Shown piece after piece: positions 1-7,928 of a DNA stretch of 50,183 nucleotides. The notes below the pieces were generated by a model. It saw only the letters and a list, made by a program, of their open reading frames with translations, did not search any database and had not been told where the DNA came from. This DNA comes from an uncultured bacterium (lineage in GTDB: Bacteria > Cyanobacteriota > Vampirovibrionia > Gastranaerophilales > Gastranaerophilaceae), in assembly GCA_948433295.1 (NCBI GenBank), contig CAOJDT010000005.1:1-50183 (forward strand), in the 5' to 3' direction. Position numbers and translations under genes: made by a program. Numbering within the stretch: the first letter of the stretch is position 1; each line of letters opens with the position of its first letter.

Positions 1-2
1 AA

Positions 3-830
3 CTGCCATTAGGTGAGTCTGAGCAATACTCTGTAAAAACAACGGAAAAATCACTTAGCACGGTGGCTGATCCACATTACCCTGACACTAAAATGCAGGA
101 AGGCACGAGTAAGGGTAGAGGAAAATTCGGTTTCACCTTGGCAGAGGTTCTTATCACCCTCGGCATAATTGGAATTGTCGCGGCAATGACCATGCCGACG
201 TTGATTCAAAAATATAAAAAACAGGAAGCCGAAACAAGATTAAAACGTGCATATTCTATTTTAACGCAGGCTTTTACGCTTGCGGTTGCCAAAAATGGAG
301 ATAATGAAAACTGGGCAGAGTGGGATAATGCCGAAACTATTTTGCAAAAATATTTTGCCCCGGAAATTAAAGGTGCAAAAGTTTATTCAGCAGGGGAAAC
401 AGGTTTAAAGTCAATGTGCTATGACGGGAATTTCCCAAATTCCTATACCGATAGTGAAAATAAAGCCGCTCAGTATGGTTGGATGGATAAAGTTTATATG
501 TCAACTCCGTTTTTCGATAATATAACTTCATCAATAAAACTGTCCGATGGTATTTGTATAGGTCTAAATCCTGTACTTACAGATCCTATGTATTCGAAAC
601 GTATATTTGTCGATATAAACGGTAGTAATAAAGGTCCTAATATGGCAGGTTATGATTTATTTTTCTTTAAGATCATCGGTAATAAAATTGTTCCGATGGG
701 TTATAATTGGGCTAAGGATACACTATCTGATTCGTCGACAACAAACAGTTGTCATTTGGGTGCTTTACGTGGAGGGCTTTCTTGTGCCGCATATATAATG
801 TCACGGGGCTGGAAGATTACTTACTGGTAA
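3..830 (+). CDS. Prepilin-like protein (type II secretion/type IV pilin N-terminus), 5' end open at window edge
   Basis: A secreted or surface pseudopilin-like protein. The class III signal KFG|FTLAEVLITLGIIG is followed by one hydrophobic helix; Gly at -1 and Glu at +5 fit cleavage by prepilin peptidase. The globular part carries the family motif DING-x-NKGPN-x-AG-x-D-x-FFF and ends with Gly-Trp-Lys. The reading frame has no stop back to position 3. The first candidate start, GTG at 63, and ATG at 93 both lack a Shine-Dalgarno, so the true start is probably left of the window. Related genes nearby begin with a poly-G leader, and this one might too, but that part is not visible. The gene ends before a bidirectional terminator shared with rnhB. 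Function beyond the prepilin class is unknown. Confidence 0.85.
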   Translation: MPLGESEQYSVKTTEKSLSTVADPHYPDTKMQEGTSKGRGKFGFTLAEVLITLGIIGIVAAMTMPTLIQKYKKQEAETRLKRAYSILTQAFTLAVAKNGDNENWAEWDNAETILQKYFAPEIKGAKVYSAGETGLKSMCYDGNFPNSYTDSENKAAQYGWMDKVYMSTPFFDNITSSIKLSDGICIGLNPVLTDPMYSKRIFVDINGSNKGPNMAGYDLFFFKIIGNKIVPMGYNWAKDTLSDSSTTNSCHLGALRGGLSCAAYIMSRGWKITYW

Positions 831-840
831 ATTAACGTGT

Positions 841-871
841 AAAAGCGGGATGTCAATATTCCCGCTTTTTT
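841..871. terminator. Bidirectional intrinsic terminator
   Basis: The stem AAAGCGGGA / TCCCGCTTT is followed by T on one side and preceded by A on the other. It sits between the convergent prepilin gene and rnhB. Confidence 0.8.
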
Positions 872-1565
872 AAAATAAACTCAGTTGTTCTTGTTTTTCA
901 AAGTGTTTTCTCAAAAATGACGGGCGGTGATATTCGGTTAATCCGTATTTATCAATTGCCGCCAAATGTTCTTTTGTTAAGTATCCCGCATTTTTTGCCC
1001 AGCCGTATTGCGGGTATTTCGCGTCAAGTTCTTCCATGTACCTGTCACGAGTAACCTTTGCTAAAATGCTTGCCGCCGCAATTGACGATGATGTCGCATC
1101 GCCTTTCACAACCCAACGCTGAGAACACATGTCAAAATCTTTTATCATTTTGTTTCCATCAACTAGCACGAGGAATTTTGAATAATTTCCCTCTAACGCT
1201 TCTGTCAGAGACGCACGTTTTAAAACGTCTTCCACCGCCAGTTTCATAGCTTTTAATGAGGCATTAAGAATGTTTATTTCTTCAATTTCTTCTACGTCTA
1301 TGCAAACTGTATGGTTAACGGTTTCGTTTTTTATTATCTCGTAAAGCGTCTCGCGCTTTTTTTTAGAAAGCTGTTTGCTGTCGTTAAGTATGGATAATTT
1401 TTCGATTAATTCTCTGGAACGTTTTTCAAAAAATACTGCGCTTGCAAAAACTCCGCCTGCAGCAGGTCCTCTTCCTGCTTCGTCGGTTCCGATAATCTTG
1501 TGGTTTTTAAAATACAAATCGTACGCGAAAAGTTTTATTATATGCGAATCTTTTGTAAGTTCCAT
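870..1565 (-). CDS. rnhB: Ribonuclease HII
   Basis: Cleaves the RNA strand of RNA-DNA hybrids, including single ribonucleotides misincorporated in DNA. The 231-residue length is normal for the family. The signature GTDEAGRGPAAGGV holds the catalytic Asp28-Glu29, a further acidic residue lies in LVLVDGN, and the type 2 pattern KGDATSSSIAAASILAKVTRD is present in the middle. It begins directly after the rbgA stop codon and is the last gene of the rplS-rbgA-rnhB operon, a common bacterial order. Identification is secure. Confidence 0.97.
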   Translation of the reverse strand: MELTKDSHIIKLFAYDLYFKNHKIIGTDEAGRGPAAGGVFASAVFFEKRSRELIEKLSILNDSKQLSKKKRETLYEIIKNETVNHTVCIDVEEIEEINILNASLKAMKLAVEDVLKRASLTEALEGNYSKFLVLVDGNKMIKDFDMCSQRWVVKGDATSSSIAAASILAKVTRDRYMEELDAKYPQYGWAKNAGYLTKEHLAAIDKYGLTEYHRPSFLRKHFEKQEQLSLF

Positions 1566-2420
1566 TTATTCCTCCAAATCATCAAGAATAAATTTTCCGA
1601 TTTTTCCTTCTCTGAAATCTCTTAAAATATAAACGGCTGTTCTTGCTGTATCGGGTGAACCGCCTGAAATTAACCAGTTTCTTTTAATTGCAATATTTTC
1701 TAATGTAAGTTCTCCATCCGGCATTCCGTAATATTCTCTTATAATTTTCGGATATCTTTCATCCAACATATTAAGAAGTTCCTGCGCTACCGGTTCATTG
1801 GAATATGCGTTTTCTGATATAGAATTTACGAAAGCCAGTTTTTTAGCGGCTTCCTGATTATCCTGACGCATAGGAATAATTCCCGGGGTATCAAGAAGTT
1901 CAAGCTGCGGATTAATTCTAACCCATTGTTGTTGGCGTGTTACCCCTGCTTTTGCGCCAATCTTTGTTTTAGATGAACGGGTAAGTTTGTTTATGATACT
2001 TGATTTACCTACGTTTGGCATGCCTACAACCATTACGCGGGCGGGTCTTCTGAGAAGCCCTTTTTTCATAATAGCCTGAATTCGTGGCTCTGATAATTCA
2101 ACAGCTTTTTTAACGATTACATTCAGGTCTTTGGAATTTTTGGCATCACAAAGAAGTATTGGAGCGTTGAACTTTTCTTCCAATACTTTTATCCATTTTT
2201 TTAATTCGGAACGTTCGGTCAAATCGGATTTATTAAGTAAAATTAAACGGGGCTTGTCGCCTAACAGCCCCGTAATATTTGTGTAACTGCTTGATAACGG
2301 CAGTCTTGCATCGATAACTTCAATTACTGCATCCACTAAAGAAAGCTGTTCTTTAAGTTTTCTTTCCGCTTTCGCGATATGTCCCGGATACCAGTGTATA
2401 TGAAGCTTATCTTTTTTCAA
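1566..2420 (-). CDS. rbgA: Ribosome biogenesis GTPase RbgA (YlqF)
   Basis: A circularly permuted GTPase that acts late in assembly of the 50S ribosomal subunit. The order of motifs shows the permutation: NKSDL (G4) comes near residue 60, before the P-loop GMPNVGKSS (G1) and DTPGI (G3). The N-terminal HWYPGHIAKAERKL is typical of the family, and the 284-residue length fits. The start codon overlaps the end of rplS by 14 nt, so the two are probably translationally coupled, linking an assembly factor to a 50S protein gene. Confidence 0.96.
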   Translation of the reverse strand: MKKDKLHIHWYPGHIAKAERKLKEQLSLVDAVIEVIDARLPLSSSYTNITGLLGDKPRLILLNKSDLTERSELKKWIKVLEEKFNAPILLCDAKNSKDLNVIVKKAVELSEPRIQAIMKKGLLRRPARVMVVGMPNVGKSSIINKLTRSSKTKIGAKAGVTRQQQWVRINPQLELLDTPGIIPMRQDNQEAAKKLAFVNSISENAYSNEPVAQELLNMLDERYPKIIREYYGMPDGELTLENIAIKRNWLISGGSPDTARTAVYILRDFREGKIGKFILDDLEE

Positions 2421-2760
2421 TTTTTTCCTTAATTCTTGTTGCTTTACCTGAACGTTCTCTCAAGTAGTACAATTTAGAACGTTTAACGTCACCGCGTCTG
2501 ATAACAGTAATTTTGTCGATTCTTGGTGAGTGAATCAAGAATACACGTTCAACGCCAACACCTTGGAATACTTTTCTTACAGTGATAGTTTTGTTGATAC
2601 CTGCACCGTGTTTTTTAATGATAGTGCCTTCGAAAGCCTGAATTCTTTCTTTGTTACCTTCAACGATTCTTACAAACACTTTAACGGTGTCGCCCGGGTT
2701 TACTTCCGGAACTTCTTTTTCCATATAAGGTTTTTCTAATTCATCAATAATAGGGTTCAT
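2407..2760 (-). CDS. rplS: 50S ribosomal protein L19
   Basis: Structural protein at the 30S-50S interface. The 117-residue length and the motifs GDTVKVFVRIVEGNKERIQ, FEGTII and KITVIRRGDVKRSKLYYLR are diagnostic. It is first in the minus-strand rplS-rbgA-rnhB unit. The C-terminus is lysine- and arginine-rich, as expected for RNA binding. Confidence 0.98.
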   Translation of the reverse strand: MNPIIDELEKPYMEKEVPEVNPGDTVKVFVRIVEGNKERIQAFEGTIIKKHGAGINKTITVRKVFQGVGVERVFLIHSPRIDKITVIRRGDVKRSKLYYLRERSGKATRIKEKIEKR

Positions 2761-2908
2761 TTTACTTTTCCTTTATAATTTTACTTAATACTATTTATTA
2801 AATTCCTTAATCGGCTTTTGAATATTTTCCACAAAAATATACCGACGCACGTAAGTATCGTAATCGTAGTATAAACAAGAGAATTTTGCAAGCGGCTATT
2901 AATAAATG

Positions 2909-2936
2909 TTTACTATATTGAGGTTTATGCTAAAAT
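2909..2936 (+). promoter_or_regulatory. Candidate sigma70-type promoter
   Basis: TTTACT, a 16-nt spacer and TAAAAT lie upstream of the small ORF and the secreted protein at 3110. The expected start point, about 2943, falls on the ATG of the small ORF. Either that ORF is leaderless or the stretch is the 5' leader of the gene at 3110. Confidence 0.35.
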
Positions 2937-2942
2937 TTAAGT

Positions 2943-3095
2943 ATGAAAAGTTTTATTGATAATATTTTAAAGAATAAGAAAAAGAAAAAATCTCTGTGCG
3001 ACACGAGAAACATGGGTGTGAATATTGATAAAAACGAATATTATGAAATAAAACTTTCAAATTCCGCACACCCTGAAAATTTCGAAACAAAATAA
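2943..3095 (+). CDS. Possible small lysine-rich protein (50 aa)
   Basis: Open frame of 50 codons beginning MKSFIDNILKNKKKKK and ending HPENFETK, 14 nt before the next gene on the same strand. No convincing Shine-Dalgarno precedes the ATG. A promoter-like sequence immediately upstream would make the mRNA nearly leaderless. I do not recognise a family. It may be a real small protein or part of the leader of the following gene. Confidence 0.3.
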   Translation: MKSFIDNILKNKKKKKSLCDTRNMGVNIDKNEYYEIKLSNSAHPENFETK

Positions 3096-3109
3096 GGATT
3101 TTAAAGGAT

Positions 3110-3559
3110 ATGAAAAAGTTATTGCCGCTGATTTTGCTGTTATGTTTGGCTTTGCCGGTCTGCTCTGAAGTAACAAACGAAAAACAAAAAAAAGATGATA
3201 ATATTTTGAGGGGAATTATTAATTCTGATGCTGGGCGTTTGTCAAAACATCAGACTTCTTTTAAGGAAGATTATTCTCTTTTTAAAAGAGATGATAAAAA
3301 TTCTATTTTTATGCAACTTACCTCATTAGAGAAAAAATACAAAAAGAAAAACGATGAAAAATCTCAATTGAATCTTTCATATATTGCAAAAGCGAAAGAT
3401 TTGTATTTGTTTTTGTCGGAGTATCCATCAGAATTAACCATGACATCTGATTTTGTGAATGAGTTTAATTCTAAAATTATTTTTATCACTGATTCTGATT
3501 ACGATTCTCTCGATGAAGATTTAACGATGATTATATCCGTGATTAATGTTTATAAATAA
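3110..3559 (+). CDS. Small secreted protein of unknown function
   Basis: A 149-residue protein with a clear Sec signal peptide: MKK, then a leucine-rich core, then ALPVCSE around residue 20. A Cys at the end of the core could make it a lipoprotein, though LPVC is a poor lipobox. The mature part is charged and lysine-rich with no motif I recognise. AAAGGA lies 5-10 nt before the ATG. It is followed by a strong terminator. Confidence 0.7.
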   Translation: MKKLLPLILLLCLALPVCSEVTNEKQKKDDNILRGIINSDAGRLSKHQTSFKEDYSLFKRDDKNSIFMQLTSLEKKYKKKNDEKSQLNLSYIAKAKDLYLFLSEYPSELTMTSDFVNEFNSKIIFITDSDYDSLDEDLTMIISVINVYK

Positions 3560-3565
3560 GCATAA

Positions 3566-3600
3566 TAAAAGACAGGATAAAATAATTATCCTGTCTTTTA
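3566..3600. terminator. Intrinsic terminator
   Basis: Perfect stem AAAGACAGGATAA / TTATCCTGTCTTT followed by T-rich sequence, just after the stop codon of the secreted protein. A truncated copy of the tRNA-Leu 3' end follows at once. Confidence 0.8.
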
Positions 3601-3603
3601 ACT

Positions 3604-3617
3604 TGGGCATGAAGAGA
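3604..3617 (-). repeat. Duplicated 3' end of tRNA-Leu
   Basis: The bases TGGGCATGAAGAGA here equal the last T-arm and acceptor bases of the intact tRNA-Leu at 3795-3808. Both copies directly follow a hairpin terminator. The roughly 190 bp between the copies is less AT-rich than its surroundings. The layout resembles the direct repeats left by an element inserted at a tRNA 3' end, but no integrase is present. Confidence 0.6.
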
Positions 3618-3757
3618 CTGTCTTGCTCGTTCGCGTTTAACGGGTCTGCGGATTTTCTTTTCACAAGCTTTGCTTGCTCCAAAGAAAACTCCTCCGCCCT
3701 CAGCTCACTCGCGCCGAACTCCAACAAGGAGTTCTCATCAATATTCATACAAAATAA

Positions 3758-3791
3758 AACAGACAATAACAAAAGTCATTGTCTGTTTTAT
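3758..3791 (-). terminator. Terminator of tRNA-Leu
   Basis: On the minus strand the tRNA is followed by the stem AAACAGACAATGAC / GTTATTGTCTGTTT and then a T-rich run. Confidence 0.75.
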
Positions 3792-3794
3792 ATT

Positions 3795-3873
3795 TGGGCA
3801 TGAAGAGATTCGAACTCCCACGCGTTAGCACTAGTTCCTAAGACTAGCGTGTCTACCATTCCACCACATGCCC
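3795..3873 (-). tRNA. tRNA-Leu (anticodon UAG)
   Basis: A 79-nt cloverleaf: acceptor GGGCATG / CATGCCC with discriminator A, anticodon stem CTAGT / ACTAG around the loop CTTAGGA (anticodon TAG), an enlarged variable arm (TGCTAACGCGT) as expected for a class II leucine tRNA, and T-loop TTCGAAT. CCA is not encoded. Upstream on its own strand lie several partial copies of its 5' end. Confidence 0.93.
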
Positions 3874-4176
3874 GTATTTAGTTGTCAATTGTCGGATTCT
3901 GTGGAGGAATGGTAGACTGTGTCTACCTCCCTCCAAATTTTGATATTTAATCAAAATTCGGAGTCCTTACCACATGCCCGTATTTATTAAGGTTTCAAAG
4001 AACCCTTGAGCGCGTCTACCCCTCTCAAAAATCGATACTAAATCGATTTTTTCGGCAGAGTACCACATGCCCGTATTTAGTTGTCAATTGTCGGATTCTG
4101 TGGATGAATGGTAGACCGTGTCTACCTCCCTCCAAATTTTGATACTTAATCAAAATCCGGAGTCCTTACCACATGT
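3874..4176 (-). repeat. Array of partial tRNA-Leu 5' copies with inserted hairpins
   Basis: Reading the minus strand, the tRNA-Leu 5' sequence GGGCATGTGGT recurs near 3978, 4070 and, with one change, 4176. In each copy a hairpin follows GTGGT (for example GAATTTTGAT / ATCAAAATTT, or AAAATCGAT / ATCGATTTT), then GGTAGACAC or GGTAGACGC from the D-arm. The first and third copies are nearly identical over about 105 nt and end in CAATTGACAACTAAATAC. They also hold an inverted D-arm fragment, giving the perfect stem GGTAGAC / GTCTACC. None can form a full tRNA. No ORF covers the stretch. Confidence 0.75.
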
Positions 4177-4243
4177 CCATCGTTTCTTTAAAAACGCTAC
4201 TTTATTAATCTATATTAATCTTTACGGAATGTCAAGCGTTTTG

Positions 4244-5542
4244 TTATCTGCCTACGCAATAGTATTCAAAGCCTCTGCGAGACATTCTCTCTGCATCATA
4301 TTGATTTCTTCCGTCAAAAATTATCGGATTTTTCATAAGTCCTTTTACCTTGTCAAAATCTGGTCTGCGGAATTCGTTCCATTCTGTCAATAATAACATA
4401 CAGTCAGCGCCATCAATTGCATCATACGCATTTTGAGCATAGGTTATTTCATCGCCCCAGATTTCTTTTGCAAGGTCAAACGCTTTAGGGTCATAAGCTT
4501 TTACCTTAGCGCCAAGTGTCAGTAATGCGTTTATTATTGTTATGGAAGGAGCCATGCGCATGTCGTTTGTTTTTGGCTTAAATGCAAGACCCCAAACTCC
4601 AAATGTCATACCTTCAATATTTGATTTGAATCTTTTTAGTATTTTGTTAATAAATATAACTCTCTGTTCTTTATTAACTTCATCGGCAGCTTCAAGAAGT
4701 CTGTAGCCGCAGTTGTTGTCTTTTGCTGTTTTTAAAAGTGCTTTTACGTCTTTCGGAAAGCAGCTTCCGCCATAACCCAGTCCCGGGAATAGAAATTGGG
4801 AACCGATACGTTTATCTGCACACATTCCGATTCTGACCATTTCTGCGTTTGCGCCTACGGCTTCGCAAATATTTGCAATTTCGTTCGCATAGGATATTTT
4901 TACGGCAAGAAATGAATTTGCCGCATATTTTGTCATTTCAGCGGATTTTACATCCATGATTATTACAGGGTTACCTGTTCTCAAAAACGGTGCGTAAAGT
5001 TCCTGCATAATTTCTGTGGCTCTATGTGAATTTGAGCCGATAACAACGCGGTCAGGTTTTAAAAAGTCATCAACGGCAGCACCTTGCTTTAAGAATTCAG
5101 GGTTTGAAACAACATCAAAGTCGTGGTCTGTATATTGTTTTATAATTTGCGTAACTCTTTCTGCCGTGCCTACAGGTACTGTGGATTTATCAACAATAAC
5201 TTTATAACCGTTAATGGCTTTTCCTATACTTTCCGCAACTGCCTCGACATATTTTAAGTCAGCGGCACCGTCTTCGCTTTGAGGAGTTCCTACTGCGATA
5301 AAGCATACTTGAGATTTTTCAACTGCATATTTTAAGTCGGAAGAGAATTCCAAACGTTTTTCATCAACATTAACTTTAATGAGTTCTTCCAGACCCGGTT
5401 CATAAATAGGAACGATACCCTGTTCAAGCATTTCAAGTTTTTTTGTATCATTATCAACGCAGATTACGTTGTTGCCCATTTCGGCTAAACATGTTCCGGC
5501 TACCAGTCCTACATATCCGGTTCCTATTACACAAATTTGCAT
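4244..5542 (-). CDS. ugd: UDP-glucose 6-dehydrogenase
   Basis: Oxidises UDP-glucose to UDP-glucuronate with two NAD+, supplying precursors for surface polysaccharides. The 432-residue protein starts with the Rossmann motif GTGYVGLVAG. The catalytic Cys lies in GYGGSCFPKD near residue 260, and FGVWGLAFKPKTND marks the C-terminal UDP-binding domain. It is divergent from the MsbA-like exporter, with 115 bp between them. Cytoplasmic. The protein could belong to the wider UDP-glucose/GDP-mannose dehydrogenase family, but the similarity pattern favours Ugd. Confidence 0.94.
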   Translation of the reverse strand: MQICVIGTGYVGLVAGTCLAEMGNNVICVDNDTKKLEMLEQGIVPIYEPGLEELIKVNVDEKRLEFSSDLKYAVEKSQVCFIAVGTPQSEDGAADLKYVEAVAESIGKAINGYKVIVDKSTVPVGTAERVTQIIKQYTDHDFDVVSNPEFLKQGAAVDDFLKPDRVVIGSNSHRATEIMQELYAPFLRTGNPVIIMDVKSAEMTKYAANSFLAVKISYANEIANICEAVGANAEMVRIGMCADKRIGSQFLFPGLGYGGSCFPKDVKALLKTAKDNNCGYRLLEAADEVNKEQRVIFINKILKRFKSNIEGMTFGVWGLAFKPKTNDMRMAPSITIINALLTLGAKVKAYDPKAFDLAKEIWGDEITYAQNAYDAIDGADCMLLLTEWNEFRRPDFDKVKGLMKNPIIFDGRNQYDAERMSRRGFEYYCVGR

Positions 5543-5657
5543 CTCTTTTTCTCCTCTTAACTTGTCTATTATCTTAACATAAAGTTGATAATTTTGTAAA
5601 ATATATTTTTTTATGAGATAATCTTATATAAGTTGATTAGAGAATAGGGAGCTGTTT

Positions 5658-7520
5658 ATGGATTATATATTGAAGAATACCGTTTCTAAAGACGCTTTTA
5701 AGTACGGATTTTTGTTGAAAAAGATTTATCCTTATATAAAACCTGTCATGGGCAGAGCATTGTTGAATTTGTTTATTGCTATTCCTCTGGGATTACTTGA
5801 CGGTATTGTAGCGTTATCGTTGAAGCCTTATCTGGATTTGGTTGTAAACGGCGACCCTAAGGATACGTTTGTACTTTTTGGCATGGATATTCCGATTCAG
5901 GCTACTTTAGCTGCGATAATTCCATTCGGTATTGTCCTTTTTGCATTATTTCAGGGAGTTTTGAAATATGTAAGTAACTATTTGACGGATTGGACGGGGC
6001 AAAAAGTTTCTAACTCTTTGAAGGTTGATTTGTTTAAAAAACTCACAAGACTTGATCCTCAGTTTTATGATGTGAATTCTTCGGGATTAGTTTTGACAAG
6101 ATTTTTGTCAGACCCCGATGCTGCATCTAAAAGTATTATTGAAAGCTTAAAATCATTTATCGCAACATTTTTCGGGTTAGTCGGGCTAGTTGCCGTTCTT
6201 TTGTATAACTCTTGGCAGCTTGCGATTATCGGATGTACAATTATGGCGATTGCGATTACGCCTGTTGTATTTATAAGAAAAAGAATTAAAAAAGTTTCTA
6301 ATGCCACAATGGTTGTCGGCGGAAGCATGACAACGAACTTTAACGAAACTTTCGGTGGGCACAAAATTATTGCGGCTTATAATTTACAGGATAAACAAAA
6401 TCATAAGTTTGAAAGTCAGATTCATCAACAATTTGACCTTGCAATGTCTTTGACAAAACGTGTAGGATGGATGTCTCCTATTATGTATTTTGTATGTTCA
6501 ATAGGCATTGCGCTTGTCATGGCTTACGGAAACCACCTTATTTTAACGGGTCAGATGACAGCCGGAAGCTTTGCATCATTTGTAACCTCATTATTGCTTT
6601 TGTATAAACCGACAAAAACTCTCGGTAATACACTTACTAATTTGCAGGGAACTTTTGTTGCAATGGGTCGTGTATTTGAACTGTTTGCACTTGAACCTGC
6701 TATTTCTTCATTACCGAATGCTGAACAACTTACAGGTTTGGATAGAGGTATTGAATTTAAGAACGTTAATTTTGAATATGAAAAAGATGTACCTGTTTTG
6801 AAAAACTTCAATCTTTCGGTTAATAAAGGAGAGACAATTGCGCTTGTCGGAAATTCGGGCGGAGGTAAGAGTACGGTTGTGAATCTTATTCCGAGATTTT
6901 ATGATGTCAAATCGGGCTCAATTTGTTTTGACGGAGTTGATATAAGAAAATTTGATTTGGATTCTCTCCGTTCACAAATTTCATTTGTATTCCAGGATAA
7001 TTTTCTGTTCTCCGGCACTATCAGAGAAAATATTATGATGGGTAATGAAAATGCTACGCAGGGTGAACTTAATCGGGTTATTGAAATGGCTCATCTTGAT
7101 GAATTCATAGATTCTCTTGAAAACGGACTGGATACGCCTGTTGGCGAACGTGGAACGACATTGTCGGGCGGTCAGAGACAGAGGGTTGCAATCGCAAGAG
7201 CCATGCTTAAAAATGCACCTATTGTCATATTAGATGAGGCAACTTCTGCCCTTGATAATAAATCTGAGGCAATTGTTCAAAAAGCACTTGATAATCTTAT
7301 TAAAAACAAAACGGTTTTTGTTATTGCACACAGGCTTTCTACTATTAAGAATGCCGACAGAATTGCCGTAATCAACGAGGGCGAACTTGCCGAACTCGGA
7401 AGCCATGAGCAATTGATGGATATTCCTAACGGTATTTACCGAAAACTATACGAAATGCAGTTTAAATCGCAGGATGATGCGTATTATTCTGATTCAATGG
7501 AAGAAGCTAGAGGTTATTAA
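5658..7520 (+). CDS. ABC exporter, MsbA-like lipid/multidrug transporter
   Basis: A 620-residue half-transporter with a fused membrane domain (about residues 30-340) and ATPase domain (370-600). Visible motifs are Walker A GNSGGGKST near residue 397, signature LSGGQRQRVAIARAM near 501, Walker B IVILDEATSALD near 522 and an H-loop IAHRLSTI near 555. It most resembles the MsbA family that flips lipid A-core in Gram-negative cells, but substrate cannot be read from sequence. A small gene follows 3 nt downstream and is probably co-transcribed. The ATG is preceded by AGGGAG. Confidence 0.93.
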   Translation: MDYILKNTVSKDAFKYGFLLKKIYPYIKPVMGRALLNLFIAIPLGLLDGIVALSLKPYLDLVVNGDPKDTFVLFGMDIPIQATLAAIIPFGIVLFALFQGVLKYVSNYLTDWTGQKVSNSLKVDLFKKLTRLDPQFYDVNSSGLVLTRFLSDPDAASKSIIESLKSFIATFFGLVGLVAVLLYNSWQLAIIGCTIMAIAITPVVFIRKRIKKVSNATMVVGGSMTTNFNETFGGHKIIAAYNLQDKQNHKFESQIHQQFDLAMSLTKRVGWMSPIMYFVCSIGIALVMAYGNHLILTGQMTAGSFASFVTSLLLLYKPTKTLGNTLTNLQGTFVAMGRVFELFALEPAISSLPNAEQLTGLDRGIEFKNVNFEYEKDVPVLKNFNLSVNKGETIALVGNSGGGKSTVVNLIPRFYDVKSGSICFDGVDIRKFDLDSLRSQISFVFQDNFLFSGTIRENIMMGNENATQGELNRVIEMAHLDEFIDSLENGLDTPVGERGTTLSGGQRQRVAIARAMLKNAPIVILDEATSALDNKSEAIVQKALDNLIKNKTVFVIAHRLSTIKNADRIAVINEGELAELGSHEQLMDIPNGIYRKLYEMQFKSQDDAYYSDSMEEARGY

Positions 7521-7523
7521 TTT

Positions 7524-7856
7524 ATGACTCATTATATAATAAAAAAATGGATAGAACCTTATGTGCTTTTGGAAAAGTTAAAGTCGAATTATGATATGAA
7601 AGATTACACTTTTGACGGATTTTCAAAGATTTCTGTTAAGCAAGATTTCTTTAAGCAGTTGAAAAAAGAAAATACTTTCGGGCTGTATATGAAAAACGTT
7701 AATAAGTATTATCTTTTCTCAGGCGTTACTCCATTAAACCTTGAGAATTTATTCGGATTTGGTGCTGAGGATTATGAGGTTACCGATGATTCTGAAAAGC
7801 CTTTGAGTATGGTTGATTCAGCTAAGGCTGAAGCGGGAATTTTAATTTTTAGTTAA
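7524..7856 (+). CDS. Hypothetical protein downstream of ABC exporter
   Basis: 110 residues, no signal peptide or membrane segment, with a mix of aromatic and charged residues. I do not recognise a domain. It begins 3 nt after the exporter stop codon and so is likely translated from the same mRNA; the downstream part of AGAAGCTAGAGG may serve as its Shine-Dalgarno. Confidence 0.7.
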   Translation: MTHYIIKKWIEPYVLLEKLKSNYDMKDYTFDGFSKISVKQDFFKQLKKENTFGLYMKNVNKYYLFSGVTPLNLENLFGFGAEDYEVTDDSEKPLSMVDSAKAEAGILIFS

Positions 7857-7928
7857 TATTTGTTAATATTAGGCAATTTTTTATCTCAAAAATCCTTTAT
7901 ATAAATACAGGGGATAAGGGGGATAAAA

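Noticed and set aside
3521-3772. 83-codon ORF on the minus strand
   Set aside because: It overlaps the end of the secreted protein, a terminator and the duplicated tRNA end; no ribosome binding site and composition of non-coding repeat.
3874-4176. Possible CRISPR array
   Set aside because: The repeats are too few and carry tRNA fragments with internal hairpins; no regular spacers and no cas genes.
4118-4393. 91-codon plus-strand ORF
   Set aside because: It spans the tRNA-derived repeat and the 3' end of ugd on the other strand.
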